Origin: CAYMUL01 sp964393605
GTDB lineage: Bacteria; Bacteroidota; Ignavibacteria; Ignavibacteriales; Ignavibacteriaceae
Assembly: GCA_964393605.1 (NCBI GenBank)
Contig: CAYMUL010000023.1
Location: forward strand, 1-54,942
Reading direction: 5' to 3'
DNA: 54,942 bases
Shown here in pieces: positions 35,630 through 44,612 of the stretch. The position numbers were made by a program, and so were the translations under genes. The notes below the pieces were generated by a model. The model was not told the origin of the DNA. It ran no database searches and worked only from the letters and a program-made list of their open reading frames with translations. Position 1 is the stretch's first letter; the number at the start of each line of letters is the position of its first letter.

Positions 35630-35691
35630 CGAAAGAGGTATAGGAATAAAATGCTATCTTTCATTACAAAAAATTTTTATTATTGTTTGTT

Positions 35692-35907
35692 ATGAAAAAC
35701 GAAATTGCAAAGTTGGAATTAATAAATTGGATAATACAACTTGAAGATCAACAATCCATAGCGAAACTTCTTGCACTAAAAGAAAAAAGTGAAGTTAATC
35801 TAAAATGTAGCGCCCCCAAATTATTGGGTTCAGGAAAACATTTGGTTGAATTTATTTCCGATGATTTTATCTCACCACTTGATATGTTCGAAGAATATCG
35901 TAAATGA
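35692..35907 (+). CDS. Small antitoxin-like protein
   Basis: A 71-residue acidic-helical protein: MKNEIAKLELINWIIQLEDQ, LLALKEKSEVN and an acidic C-terminal ISPLDMFEEYRK. The pattern (amphipathic helix, then a D/E-rich tail ending a few bases into the next ATG) is that of antitoxins paired with PIN-domain toxins in Bacteroidota. I cannot assign a named family. ATG 35692 is preferred over TTG 35683. Its TGA overlaps an ATG of a short frame resembling a VapC start. Confidence 0.55.
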   Translation: MKNEIAKLELINWIIQLEDQQSIAKLLALKEKSEVNLKCSAPKLLGSGKHLVEFISDDFISPLDMFEEYRK

Positions 35908-35993
35908 AGTATTTTCTTGGCGCAAATCAGTTGCAAGTACATGCTTTTGAAAATGGAGGTTTAAGTGAACAATTTTTCGTATTAGTAGAATAA
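35904..35993 (+). pseudogene. Possible vestigial PIN toxin start
   Basis: A 29-codon frame overlapping the antitoxin-like stop by four bases (ATGA) reads MKYFLGANQLQVHAFENGGLS, then ends at TAA. Functional VapC toxins often begin MKYLLDTN..., so this could be a decayed VapC in which the first catalytic Asp is now Gly and the rest is deleted. The match is short and may be chance. Confidence 0.3.
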
Positions 35994-36037
35994 TAACAAT
36001 TATTTTTGAAACAGATGAAAAAATATTATTGACATAA

Positions 36038-36979
36038 ATGAAACAATCAACAACATTGACATTACAACCATACTACCAAACTGAATTTGGCATGGCATAT
36101 CTTGGTGATTCACTTGACATATTAAAGCACATTCCCGATAATTCGGTGAATCTTGTACTTACCTCGCCACCGTTTGCACTCACGAGCCAAAAGGAGTACG
36201 GCAACAAACAAGAGCATGAATATATTGACTGGTTTTTACAATTTTCCGAAGAATTTCGGCGCATTATCACCCATGATGGCTCTTTTGTTGTTGACTTAGG
36301 AGGGGCATATTTACCAGGGCATCCAACGAGAAGTATTTATCAATACGATCTACTTTGCAAACTTGTGAAAGAACAAAAATTTTTTCTTGCTCAAGAATTT
36401 TTTCACTACAATCCTGCACGCCTACCTGCCCCCGCAGAATGGGTAAATGTTCGCCGAATACGAGTAAAAGATAGCGTGAATCTTGTTTGGTGGCTTTCAA
36501 AATCTGAATATCCAAAAGCAGACAACAAAAAAATCTTGAGACCATATACCGAAGCGATGAAATCACTATTAAAAAAAGGATATACTGCAAAAAAAAGACC
36601 GAGCGGGCATGATATCACGGAAAAATTCAACAAAGACCATGGTGGAGCAATTCCGCCCAATTTATTGGAACTTGGAAACAATGAAAGCAACAGTGTTTAT
36701 ATGATTAAAAGTAAAGAGAATGGTGGTAAGGCACACCCCGCAAGATTTCCAAAACGGTTTGCAGAATTTTTCATAAAGTTTCTGACTGACGAGGGGGATA
36801 CTATATTAGATCCTTTTGCAGGCTCAAATACGACCGGCTACGCCGCCGAACATTTATCTCGCAACTGGATTGCTTGTGAAATTAATGAAGATTACATAAA
36901 AAATAGTATGCTTCGTTTTGAAGAAGAACCAGACCTTTTCGCAAATCGATATTTACAACTGAATGACAACCATTTTTAA
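36038..36979 (+). CDS. Type II DNA methyltransferase, N4-cytosine type
   Basis: A 313-residue modification enzyme. LTSPPFALTSQKEYG contains the TSPPF catalytic motif typical of N4-cytosine methyltransferases, and it comes before the AdoMet motif ILDPFAGSNTTGYAAE (FxGxxT), so the permutation is the beta class. GDSLDILKHIPDNSV is the conserved entry strand, and PARFPKRFAEFFIKFLT precedes motif I. Its stop lies 17 bases inside the next gene, an HNH nuclease, so the two form a type II restriction-modification pair. The recognition site is unknown. Confidence 0.92.
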   Translation: MKQSTTLTLQPYYQTEFGMAYLGDSLDILKHIPDNSVNLVLTSPPFALTSQKEYGNKQEHEYIDWFLQFSEEFRRIITHDGSFVVDLGGAYLPGHPTRSIYQYDLLCKLVKEQKFFLAQEFFHYNPARLPAPAEWVNVRRIRVKDSVNLVWWLSKSEYPKADNKKILRPYTEAMKSLLKKGYTAKKRPSGHDITEKFNKDHGGAIPPNLLELGNNESNSVYMIKSKENGGKAHPARFPKRFAEFFIKFLTDEGDTILDPFAGSNTTGYAAEHLSRNWIACEINEDYIKNSMLRFEEEPDLFANRYLQLNDNHF

Positions 36980-37961
36980 AAAGAAAGATCTTCTATATTT
37001 TGTTTCACAAGCAGTTTTTGAATGTGGTTGGAATATTATTTATTTGGCGGATGAGCATCCATTCAAGATCAAGATTTTCAATGACACGGAAAGTATTTTT
37101 GTAAAAATAATCATCCATAATATTACGCATGGCGGTGGTAGTAAAAGGGCGGCTAACGAATATCGGATTCAATTTAAAGAACCTACTATTGAGTATGAGG
37201 TTGGCTTTAAAACGTTGATTCTTGGCTACTACGATGCATTACAAGTTTTCGCTGGTTGGGACATATCTAAGCATTTTGGTTCGCCAGGCTATTCAGCTTC
37301 ATTCCAAATTCGAGAAGAAAATTTGGAGAAAGCGGCAATAAATGGTTTCTCACCTTGTGACAAAGGAAATGAAGAAATTGCAATAGCATTTCGACCAGAT
37401 TTTTTCGTAGAATATGTTCGGAACCTTGAAAAGTTGCACGCATTTGGTCAGTCTCAACAGGATTTTGCAATTCTTGAAGAGGTTACTAGCGCGGAAGTTT
37501 TTCCTAACACGGAAAAAATTAAACAAGCAAGTTCTTTGAGGCAAGATGTTATTCAGACAATCAGCAAAAAACAAAGAGATAATTCTTTCCGGGCAAGAGT
37601 TTTGCGAGCTTATAATTATCGTTGTGCATTTAGTGGGATTCAACTCAAGCTGGTTGATGCGGCACATATTATTCCAGTCAGTATTGATACCTCAACTGAT
37701 GAAACTAGCAATGGAATTGCATTATCAGCAATTCATCACAAAGCTTACGACAAAGGACTCATAACTTTTACAGAAAATTATAAAATCGTCTTCAAAGAAA
37801 GTGAAGCACACAAATTGAGAGACTTGAACTTGCACGGAGGACTTGATAAATTTCTTGCAGAATTGAGACCAATTATTGATGTTCCCCCTGCTATTAGTGA
37901 CAGACCAAATGTCGCATATATCAAAATGGCTAACCAACTTCGAGGTTGGACTGTTGACTGA
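36963..37961 (+). CDS. HNH restriction endonuclease
   Basis: A 332-residue nuclease. The N-terminal 200 residues (target recognition; GWNIIYLADEHPFKIKIFND ... YSASFQIREENLEKA) have no motif I can name. The C-terminal HNH_2-type domain is clear: RVLRAYNYRCAFSG, then LVDAAHIIPVS, and NGIALSAIHHKAYDKGLI. The AAHIIP histidine is the likely general base and HHKAYDKGL supplies metal ligands. It overlaps the methyltransferase by 17 bases, the common arrangement of a type II system. Intact, unlike the pair at 9196-10831. Confidence 0.85.
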   Translation: MTTIFKKKDLLYFVSQAVFECGWNIIYLADEHPFKIKIFNDTESIFVKIIIHNITHGGGSKRAANEYRIQFKEPTIEYEVGFKTLILGYYDALQVFAGWDISKHFGSPGYSASFQIREENLEKAAINGFSPCDKGNEEIAIAFRPDFFVEYVRNLEKLHAFGQSQQDFAILEEVTSAEVFPNTEKIKQASSLRQDVIQTISKKQRDNSFRARVLRAYNYRCAFSGIQLKLVDAAHIIPVSIDTSTDETSNGIALSAIHHKAYDKGLITFTENYKIVFKESEAHKLRDLNLHGGLDKFLAELRPIIDVPPAISDRPNVAYIKMANQLRGWTVD

Positions 37962-38296
37962 AGATTAAGAAAACCGGCGACCACAGTGTTTTGCAATGAA
38001 ACGTTAAGCAGCTAAGGTGGAATGCCACCTGAAACTAATAACATAGTCGGTCATGTCTTTGAACTCGACATGTAGAGTACAATTTGGGTCCATGTTAGTA
38101 TTTTTCATTCATTTTTTTTGTGAAACCAATTGAATCATTATTAAAGCTGAAGTATTTCAATTTCATTCAACAGTTCTTCAGTTCATTCTTTAATCAGCTC
38201 TCTTATTCTCGTTTTTAAACAAATAGTTGTTGAGTCAGATTTTCAATATTTTGGAATAAACTTAATTTTATAGTTTCATTTAGTTCGGGAGTTCAC
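37962..38296 (+). other. Gene-free right part of the island up to the lpdA stop
   Basis: No gene is seen on either strand. Two small hairpins lie behind the nuclease: AGGTGG-AATG-CCACCT (38015-38030) and CATGTC ... GACATG (38052-38072), which may end its transcript. The rest is AT-rich. The chromosomal lpdA gene ends at 38297 reading toward the island. Confidence 0.5.
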
Positions 38297-39709
38297 TCAC
38301 TTCTTCGGTCTATAAATATGTGTGCTGTGCCCGAAGAAAACTTCTGCGGCTTCCATCATTGTTTCGGATAAAGTCGGGTGGGGATGAATTGTTAGTTTTA
38401 AATCTGAAACATTCGCACCCATTTCAATTGCAAGAGTTGCTTCCGCAATAAGTTCACCGGCACCGGGTCCGCAAATTCCCACTCCCAAAATTCTTTCATC
38501 TTTCGAATCAATAATTAATTTAGTAACACCGTCAAATCGATCGAGTGTTGTTGCTCTTCCCGATGCCGCCCATGGAAATTTTGCGACTTGATATTCGATT
38601 CCCTTTTCCTTCGCTTGATTTTCCGTTTTACCAACCCATGCAATTTCGGGATCGGTGAAAACTACTGCGGGAATTCCTCTCGGCTCGAATGCAACTTTTT
38701 CACCTTTGATGGTCTCAACAGCAACGCGCGCTTCGTGCGATGCTTTGTGGGCAAGCATCGGTTCGCCAACTACATCGCCGATTGCATAAATATTTTCATC
38801 GCTTGTTTGCATTTGTAAGTTAGTTTCAATAAATCCTTTTTGGTTTACTTTCACTTTCGTGTTTTCTAATCCTAAACCGGAGGTAAAAGGTTTTCTACCG
38901 ATTGACATTAAAACATAATCATAAGCAGTATCCATGCGGTTACCGTCTTTGTCTTCAATTGTAACAACTAATGAATTTTTTTCTTCTTTTATTGCAAGCA
39001 CTTTTGAGTTGAGCATAATTTTTTCAAACTTTTCCCCAATTCTTTTTGCGAGAAATGAAACAAGGTCTCTATCTGCACCTGGCAATAAACCGGGCATCAT
39101 TTCAACAACAGAAACTTTTGTCCCGAGTGCGGAATAAACCGAACCGAGTTCCAAACCGATGTAACCGCCGCCGATAACGAGTAACGATTTTGGAATTTCG
39201 GGAAGGTCGAGTGCAGTGGTTGAGTTTAACAATCGTTTGCTTTGAATTTGAAGCGATGGAACCGTTGCGATAGTCGAGCCGATTGCAACTATAGCTTTTT
39301 CGAATTTCAAATCTTCACTCGAGCCATCTTTTTTTGAAATAGTTAGTGTTGAAGAATCTTTGAACTTTGCAGTTGCTTGAATGAAATTAATTTTTCTTTG
39401 CTTTGCGAGAACACCGAGTCCGCCGGTTAATTTATTCACCACACTATTTTTAAAAGCGCGAAGTTTATCAACATCAATTTTCGGTTCGCCGAAATGGATT
39501 CCCCATTTTTTAGCTTCTTTACTTTCGTCAATAAGTTTTGCAACGTGAAGCAATGCTTTTGAAGGAATGCAACCGCGGTAAAGACAAACACCGCCTGGAT
39601 TTTCATTCTTATCAATTAAAGTTACATTCATTCCTAAATCAGCGGCGTAGAATGCGGCGGCGTAGCCGCCGGGTCCCGCACCGATTATGGTTAAGTTTGG
39701 TTGGGGCAT
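38297..39709 (-). CDS. lpdA: Dihydrolipoyl dehydrogenase (E3)
   Basis: A 470-residue FAD enzyme that reoxidises the lipoyl groups of E2, passing electrons to NAD. FAD loop IIGAGPGGYAAAFYAAD, redox disulfide GGVCLYRGCIPSK (CLYRGC), NAD loop VIGGGYIGLELGSVYSALG, FAD contact YAIGDV, and the C-terminal His-Glu interface IHPHPTLSETMMEAAE are all present. It is the last gene of the pyruvate dehydrogenase operon. Its final 16 codons are duplicated at 35573-35629, so the gene end served as the insertion site of the neighbouring island while remaining intact. Confidence 0.96.
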   Translation of the reverse strand: MPQPNLTIIGAGPGGYAAAFYAADLGMNVTLIDKNENPGGVCLYRGCIPSKALLHVAKLIDESKEAKKWGIHFGEPKIDVDKLRAFKNSVVNKLTGGLGVLAKQRKINFIQATAKFKDSSTLTISKKDGSSEDLKFEKAIVAIGSTIATVPSLQIQSKRLLNSTTALDLPEIPKSLLVIGGGYIGLELGSVYSALGTKVSVVEMMPGLLPGADRDLVSFLAKRIGEKFEKIMLNSKVLAIKEEKNSLVVTIEDKDGNRMDTAYDYVLMSIGRKPFTSGLGLENTKVKVNQKGFIETNLQMQTSDENIYAIGDVVGEPMLAHKASHEARVAVETIKGEKVAFEPRGIPAVVFTDPEIAWVGKTENQAKEKGIEYQVAKFPWAASGRATTLDRFDGVTKLIIDSKDERILGVGICGPGAGELIAEATLAIEMGANVSDLKLTIHPHPTLSETMMEAAEVFFGHSTHIYRPKK

Positions 39710-39729
39710 TTTGTTTCCTTGCGAAGAAA

Positions 39730-39758
39730 GTGTAAGTGTAAGTGTATGGGTATGTGTA
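39730..39758. repeat. TGTAAG hexamer tract, left of the four-helix-bundle gene
   Basis: GTGTAAGTGTAAGTGTATGG is a short tandem of (A)GTGTA hexamers located between the four-helix-bundle gene and lpdA. It is the inverted counterpart of the tract at 40181-40203, so the inserted gene is bracketed by complementary hexamer repeats. Confidence 0.6.
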
Positions 39759-39763
39759 GGGTT

Positions 39764-40165
39764 TTAAGCATTGGAATCGCCATAATCTGAATCAGGTTCA
39801 TAAACGCGATCGGACTTTGATTTAATTAATCCATATAGCATAGCAACTATTTCCTTTAAAAGCATTTTGGGTATGAGTGAATTTTCTTCAGTTAAAAATT
39901 TTATTCTAACATAAATGTCAACGCAAGCCGCGCTTTCAAAAGCGGAAGCAATTGCGATATCATAATATCTACACTTATCTTTTTCAGAATATTTTCCAGT
40001 TCCTTCAGCAATATTTAAAACGATCGAATTAACCGCGCGTTCAATCTGGTTAAAAAGATTCATGTTTCTTTTTAATGAATTCGAATTTTCAAACAACCAA
40101 GAAACTAGCTCTAAACTTTTTTGATAAACAAAAAGTTTTTCATGATCGAAAAAATACTTATTCAT
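39764..40165 (-). CDS. Four-helix-bundle protein (23S rRNA intervening-sequence type)
   Basis: A 133-residue protein of the S23/IVP four-helix-bundle family (TIGR02436): FFDHEKLFVYQKSLELVSWL, the conserved NQIERAVNSIVLNIAEGTGK helix, and DIAIASAFESAACVDI. Members are found within 23S rRNA intervening sequences and, as here, as stand-alone genes in repeat-rich genomes; function is unknown. It splits the aceF-lpdA part of the pyruvate dehydrogenase operon. The hexamer tract upstream (GTGTAAGAGTAAGGAG) seems to provide the AAGGAG ribosome-binding site. Confidence 0.88.
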   Translation of the reverse strand: MNKYFFDHEKLFVYQKSLELVSWLFENSNSLKRNMNLFNQIERAVNSIVLNIAEGTGKYSEKDKCRYYDIAIASAFESAACVDIYVRIKFLTEENSLIPKMLLKEIVAMLYGLIKSKSDRVYEPDSDYGDSNA

Positions 40166-40180
40166 AACAACTCAACTCCT

Positions 40181-40203
40181 TACTCTTACACTTACACTTA
40201 CAC
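40181..40203. repeat. CTTACA hexamer tract, right of the four-helix-bundle gene
   Basis: TACTCTTACACTTACACTTA and CAC: tandem CTTACA hexamers between aceF and the four-helix-bundle gene, the same unit as in the larger repeats at 45460, 53620, 53795 and 54890, and inverted relative to 39730-39758. Confidence 0.6.
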
Positions 40204-40209
40204 ATTTTC

Positions 40210-41889
40210 TCATCCCTCCACCAACAACTTCATCGGTTGCTCGAGTGCCTCGATGACCCAGCGTAAAAAGCGGATGCCGTCCGCGCCGTCAATTACGCGG
40301 TGATCGTAAGAAAGTGAAAGGGGCATCATTTGTTGCGGAATGAACTCGCCGTTTTGATAGACCGGCTCCATCGCTCCTTTTGATACACCGAGTATCGCAA
40401 CCTCCGGTGAATTAACAATGGGAGTAAAATATGTTCCGCCGATTCCGCCAAGATTGGAAATTGTAAAACATCCGCCTTGCAAATCTTCGGGAGTGATTTT
40501 TCGGCTTCGCGCTTTTGCCGAAATCTGTGCGAGTTCAAGCGAGAGTTGAGAAATATTTTTCTTATCTACATCGCGAATCACCGGGACAATTAATCCTCTG
40601 TCAGTATCCACCGCAACACCGATGTGATAATATTTTTTGAAAATAATTTCTTTCGAATTCATGTCCACGCTTGCATTGAACTGCGGAAAATTCTTTAGTG
40701 CCGATGCGATTATCTTCAATAAAATTGCGGTTACGGTAAGTTTAGCTCCCTGTGCCTCAACTTTTGCCGAGAAAATTTTTCTCGTCTTTTCGAGTTCGGT
40801 AATGTTTGCTTTATCAAACTGAGTTACGTGAGGAATCGTTGCCCATGCATAAGAGAGATGTTCCGCAGTTTTTGCTCGAACATTTGACATCGCAGATTTT
40901 TCAATCGCGCCAAACTTTGAAAAGTCCGGTAAAGATTGTTGAACAATCGTCGATGTTGATGAAATTGTTCCTCTCTGCTCATTAATTTTCTTTGCAAATT
41001 TTTTAACGTCATCGATAGAAATTCTTCCGTGCGGACCGGAACCGGGAACCTTGTTAATATCAATTCCGATTTCGCGAGCCAATCTTCTAACCGATGGTGC
41101 GGCAGGTGCGGGGTTATCCGAAAGCGGCGGTTGATGATCATCGATTCCGTGTGTCGCGCTTTTCACGCTGTCCATCACCGGTGCGCGATGAACCATTACT
41201 TCTTCATGTTGACGTTCTTCTATTTTTTGTTCGACTGTTGCTTCATGAATTACTTTTTCTTCTTTGTGTGAAGAAGAACTCACTTTAAAAATCAGTGAAC
41301 CGATTTTCGCCTTCTCTCCTTCTTTTACAAAGACTTCCGAAACTACACCGGAAATATTTGAAGGAACTTCGATCGTCGCTTTGTCTGTTTCAATTTCCAA
41401 AACAATATCATCAACGTTAATTGCTTCGCCGACTTTAACATGCAGTTTTAAAATATCCGCGCTTGTGATGTTCTCTCCTAAATCGGGAAGAATAAATTCG
41501 GATGTTGTTTGAGTTGCCGTTTGCACAATCGGTTTTGTTGTTTCAACTACAGGTGCAGAAATTTTTTTCTCTTCAACTTTAATTTCTTCTTTAGGTTTGC
41601 TTTCTTCTTTCACCGTTTGTAGTTGCGTTTGCTCGGGAGAATCGGTGGAGATGCTTTCTTCATAAATAAATATCGGCGCACCGATTTTCACTTTCTCTCC
41701 TTCTTTGACAAGCACTTCAACAACTTTTCCTTTAACCGTTGAGGGAACTTCGATAGTTGCTTTGTCTGTTTCGATTTCAATTACCGGCGCATCAACATCA
41801 ATGGTTTCGCCGGCAGTAACAACAACCTTTAATACATCGGCTTGAGCAATATTTTCGCCAAGATCGGGGAGTATAAATTCTTTTTTCAT
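40210..41889 (-). CDS. aceF: Dihydrolipoamide acetyltransferase, E2 of pyruvate dehydrogenase
   Basis: A 559-residue core subunit that transfers acetyl groups to CoA. It has two lipoyl domains (about 1-76 and 133-208), each with the lipoylated Lys in IETDKATIEVPS; flexible linkers; a peripheral subunit-binding domain (VRRLAREIGIDINKVPGSGP); and a catalytic acyltransferase domain ending in LSYDHRVIDGADGIRFL with the HRxxDG active site. Twenty bases separate it from aceE. The linker near residues 225-250 is His/Glu-rich. Confidence 0.96.
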   Translation of the reverse strand: MKKEFILPDLGENIAQADVLKVVVTAGETIDVDAPVIEIETDKATIEVPSTVKGKVVEVLVKEGEKVKIGAPIFIYEESISTDSPEQTQLQTVKEESKPKEEIKVEEKKISAPVVETTKPIVQTATQTTSEFILPDLGENITSADILKLHVKVGEAINVDDIVLEIETDKATIEVPSNISGVVSEVFVKEGEKAKIGSLIFKVSSSSHKEEKVIHEATVEQKIEERQHEEVMVHRAPVMDSVKSATHGIDDHQPPLSDNPAPAAPSVRRLAREIGIDINKVPGSGPHGRISIDDVKKFAKKINEQRGTISSTSTIVQQSLPDFSKFGAIEKSAMSNVRAKTAEHLSYAWATIPHVTQFDKANITELEKTRKIFSAKVEAQGAKLTVTAILLKIIASALKNFPQFNASVDMNSKEIIFKKYYHIGVAVDTDRGLIVPVIRDVDKKNISQLSLELAQISAKARSRKITPEDLQGGCFTISNLGGIGGTYFTPIVNSPEVAILGVSKGAMEPVYQNGEFIPQQMMPLSLSYDHRVIDGADGIRFLRWVIEALEQPMKLLVEG

Positions 41890-41909
41890 TTCTTTTCTCT
41901 CAATCTCCT

Positions 41910-44612
41910 TTATGAATTCATCGGGTTACGTTTGTTGGGATTGATCTTCAAATCTTTAATTGCTTTTGTTGCAACAGAAGATTTTATTTTTCCATCATCG
42001 GCAAGAGCGTTTAAAGCTCCAAGGGTTATGAATCGAGCATCAACTTCGAAGAACTCGCGCAGCTCCGGTCGTCCTTCACTTCTGCCAAAGCCATCGGTGC
42101 CAAGCGAAACTAATTTGTTCGGCAACCATTTTGAAATTGAATCGGGCAGTGCTTTTACATAATCTGATGATGCAACAAATAGTCCCTCATTTCCTTCAAA
42201 CATTTTTGTAACGAATGGAATTTTCTTTTCTTTGTCGGGATTCAACATGTTCCAACGTTCGCATTCAAGAGCATCTCTTCTTAATTCTTTATAACTCGTA
42301 ACGCTGAAGACATCGGCAATTACGTCGTATTGTTCCTCAAGAATTTTTTGCGCTTTAAGAGTTTCATTCAATATTGATCCGCTTCCGAAAAGATTAACTC
42401 TGTTTTTCGGTTTAGATTTTGAATCTTTCAAGGACGATGCTTTCAATTTGTAAATGCCTTTGAGGATTCCTTCTTTCGTTGCTTGAATATTTTCTGAAGG
42501 AATTGCAGGCATCGGATAATTTTCGTTCAACACGGTGATGTAGTAAAATATATTTTCTTGCTCTTCATACATTCTCCTTATTCCGTCGCGAATAATTACC
42601 GCAAGTTCAAATGCGTATGCGGGATCGTATGTAACAAGGTTAGGAACAGGATACGCGAGCAAGTGGCTGTGTCCGTCCTGATGTTGCAATCCTTCGCCGT
42701 TGAGTGTTGTTCGCCCGCTTGTTCCGCCGATGAGAAACCCTTTCGTAAGCATATCAGCCGCCGCCCAAACGAGGTCCCCGACTCTCTGCAATCCGAACAT
42801 CGAGTAATAAATAAAGAATGGAATCATATTCACACCATGAACCGCATAAGCTGTTCCCGCAGTGATGAATGAAGACATCGCGCCCGCTTCGGTAATTCCT
42901 TCTTCAAGTATTTGTCCGTTCACGGCTTCTTTATAATAAAGCAAACTATCTTTATCAACAGGTTCGTAAAGTTGACCGATGTGTGAATAAATTCCAATTT
43001 GTCTGAACAACGCTTCCATGCCGAATGTTCTTGCTTCATCGGGAACGATAGGTACAATGAATTTTCCAATCTCTTTATCGCGCAAAAGTTTTGTAAGAAT
43101 GCGAACGAAAACCATTGTTGTCGAAACATCTCTTCCATCTGTACCTGTGAAAAATTCTTCAATGATTTCTTCGGGAGGGGTTTTGATAGGACGGATATCA
43201 ACTTTTCTGATTGGTGCAAATCCGCCGAGTTTTTCTCTATGTTCGCGTAAATATTTCATCTCGGAAGAATTTGCATCCGGTCTATAAAATGGAGCTTTCG
43301 AAACTTCATCATCGGAGATTGGAATTCCAAAACGAGTTCTAAATTCTTTCAACTCTTCTTCATTTAATTTTTTCTGTTGGTGTGTGATGTTCTTTCCTTC
43401 GCCGGCTTCGCCCAAACCGTAACCTTTAATTGTCTTCGCGAGAATCACAGTCGGTTGTCCGGTATGATTAACTGCGGCGTGAAAAGCGGCATAAACTTTT
43501 TCAGGATCGTGACCTCCGCGCTTCAATCTTTTTAATTGTTCATCGGAAAGATCTTTTACAAGCTCGAGTAAATCGGAATCGTTGCCAAATAAATCATGAC
43601 GAATATACGAGCCGGGTTCGGTAGTATATTTTTGAAATTTACCATCGACAGTTTCGGCAAATTTCTTAATGAGTTTTCCTTTTTTGTCTTTTGCGATAAT
43701 CGGGTCCCAATCATTTCCCCACAAAACTTTAATTACATTCCATCCAGCGCCGCGGAAAGTTGCTTCAAGTTCTTGAATAATTTTACCGTTGCCGCGAACG
43801 GGACCATCGAGCCGTTGCAAGTTACAATTAATAACAAAAATTAGGTTGTCAAGTTTTTCGCGAGCGGCAAGAGTAATTGCGCCGAGAGATTCGGGTTCAT
43901 CAGTTTCGCCATCGCCGAGGAAAGCCCAAACGTGTGAGCCTGCGGTATTTTTTATTCCTCTATCTTCAAGGTAACGATTGAAACGTGCTTGATATATCGC
44001 CATCAAAGGACCAAGCCCCATCGATACTGTGCTGAATTCCCAAAAGTCGGGCATCAAAAAGGGATGAGGATAAGAAGAAAGTCCAGGTTCATCTTTCAAT
44101 TCTCTTCTGAAATTTTCGAGATGTTTATCAGTTAATCTATCAAGTAACCAGGCACGCGCATAAATTCCGGGGGAAGCATGCCCTTGAAAGAAAATTTGGT
44201 CGCCGCTGAAATTTTCTCCTTTACCTTTAAAGAAATGATTGAAGCCGACTTCGTACAAAGTTGCCGCGGATGCAAAAGTTGAAATATGTCCACCGACGCC
44301 GCTATCGTTGCGGTTTGCGCGAACAACCATCGCCATCGCATTCCAACGGATAATGCTTTTAATTCTTCTTTCAATTTCTCTATCGCCGGGATAAGGTGGT
44401 TGCTTTTCGCGGGGAATCGTGTTCACATAGGGAGTGTTTGCAGTGAATGGAATTTCTACTCCATGCTTCTGTGCTCTTATTTGCAGTTGTTGAAGAATCT
44501 CAATTACACGTTTTGGTCCGCCATGTTTTAGGACGTAGTCGAGCGAGTAAAGCCATTCTTCATTTTCAAGTTCGTTAATTTGTTGTTGGGTTAAATCTTT
44601 ATCATCGGGCAT
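41910..44612 (-). CDS. aceE: Pyruvate dehydrogenase E1, homodimeric
   Basis: A 900-residue thiamine diphosphate enzyme that decarboxylates pyruvate. It is the single-chain (AceE) type, as in E. coli, not the alpha/beta heterodimer. Motifs: GHISTFASAATLYEVGFNHFF, HVWAFLGDGETDEPES with the GDG...N ThDP site (GDGETDEPES ... NLIFVINCNLQRLDGPVRGNG), and YGLGEAGEGKNITHQ. It heads the operon aceE-aceF-(insert)-lpdA. The E. coli-like E1 next to an E2 and E3 of matching type suggests the operon forms one complex. Confidence 0.96.
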   Translation of the reverse strand: MPDDKDLTQQQINELENEEWLYSLDYVLKHGGPKRVIEILQQLQIRAQKHGVEIPFTANTPYVNTIPREKQPPYPGDREIERRIKSIIRWNAMAMVVRANRNDSGVGGHISTFASAATLYEVGFNHFFKGKGENFSGDQIFFQGHASPGIYARAWLLDRLTDKHLENFRRELKDEPGLSSYPHPFLMPDFWEFSTVSMGLGPLMAIYQARFNRYLEDRGIKNTAGSHVWAFLGDGETDEPESLGAITLAAREKLDNLIFVINCNLQRLDGPVRGNGKIIQELEATFRGAGWNVIKVLWGNDWDPIIAKDKKGKLIKKFAETVDGKFQKYTTEPGSYIRHDLFGNDSDLLELVKDLSDEQLKRLKRGGHDPEKVYAAFHAAVNHTGQPTVILAKTIKGYGLGEAGEGKNITHQQKKLNEEELKEFRTRFGIPISDDEVSKAPFYRPDANSSEMKYLREHREKLGGFAPIRKVDIRPIKTPPEEIIEEFFTGTDGRDVSTTMVFVRILTKLLRDKEIGKFIVPIVPDEARTFGMEALFRQIGIYSHIGQLYEPVDKDSLLYYKEAVNGQILEEGITEAGAMSSFITAGTAYAVHGVNMIPFFIYYSMFGLQRVGDLVWAAADMLTKGFLIGGTSGRTTLNGEGLQHQDGHSHLLAYPVPNLVTYDPAYAFELAVIIRDGIRRMYEEQENIFYYITVLNENYPMPAIPSENIQATKEGILKGIYKLKASSLKDSKSKPKNRVNLFGSGSILNETLKAQKILEEQYDVIADVFSVTSYKELRRDALECERWNMLNPDKEKKIPFVTKMFEGNEGLFVASSDYVKALPDSISKWLPNKLVSLGTDGFGRSEGRPELREFFEVDARFITLGALNALADDGKIKSSVATKAIKDLKINPNKRNPMNS

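Noticed and set aside
39730..39758. TGTAAG tracts as telomere-like ends
   Set aside because: They are short, internal, occur in both orientations and adjoin ordinary genes, so a chromosome end is not indicated.
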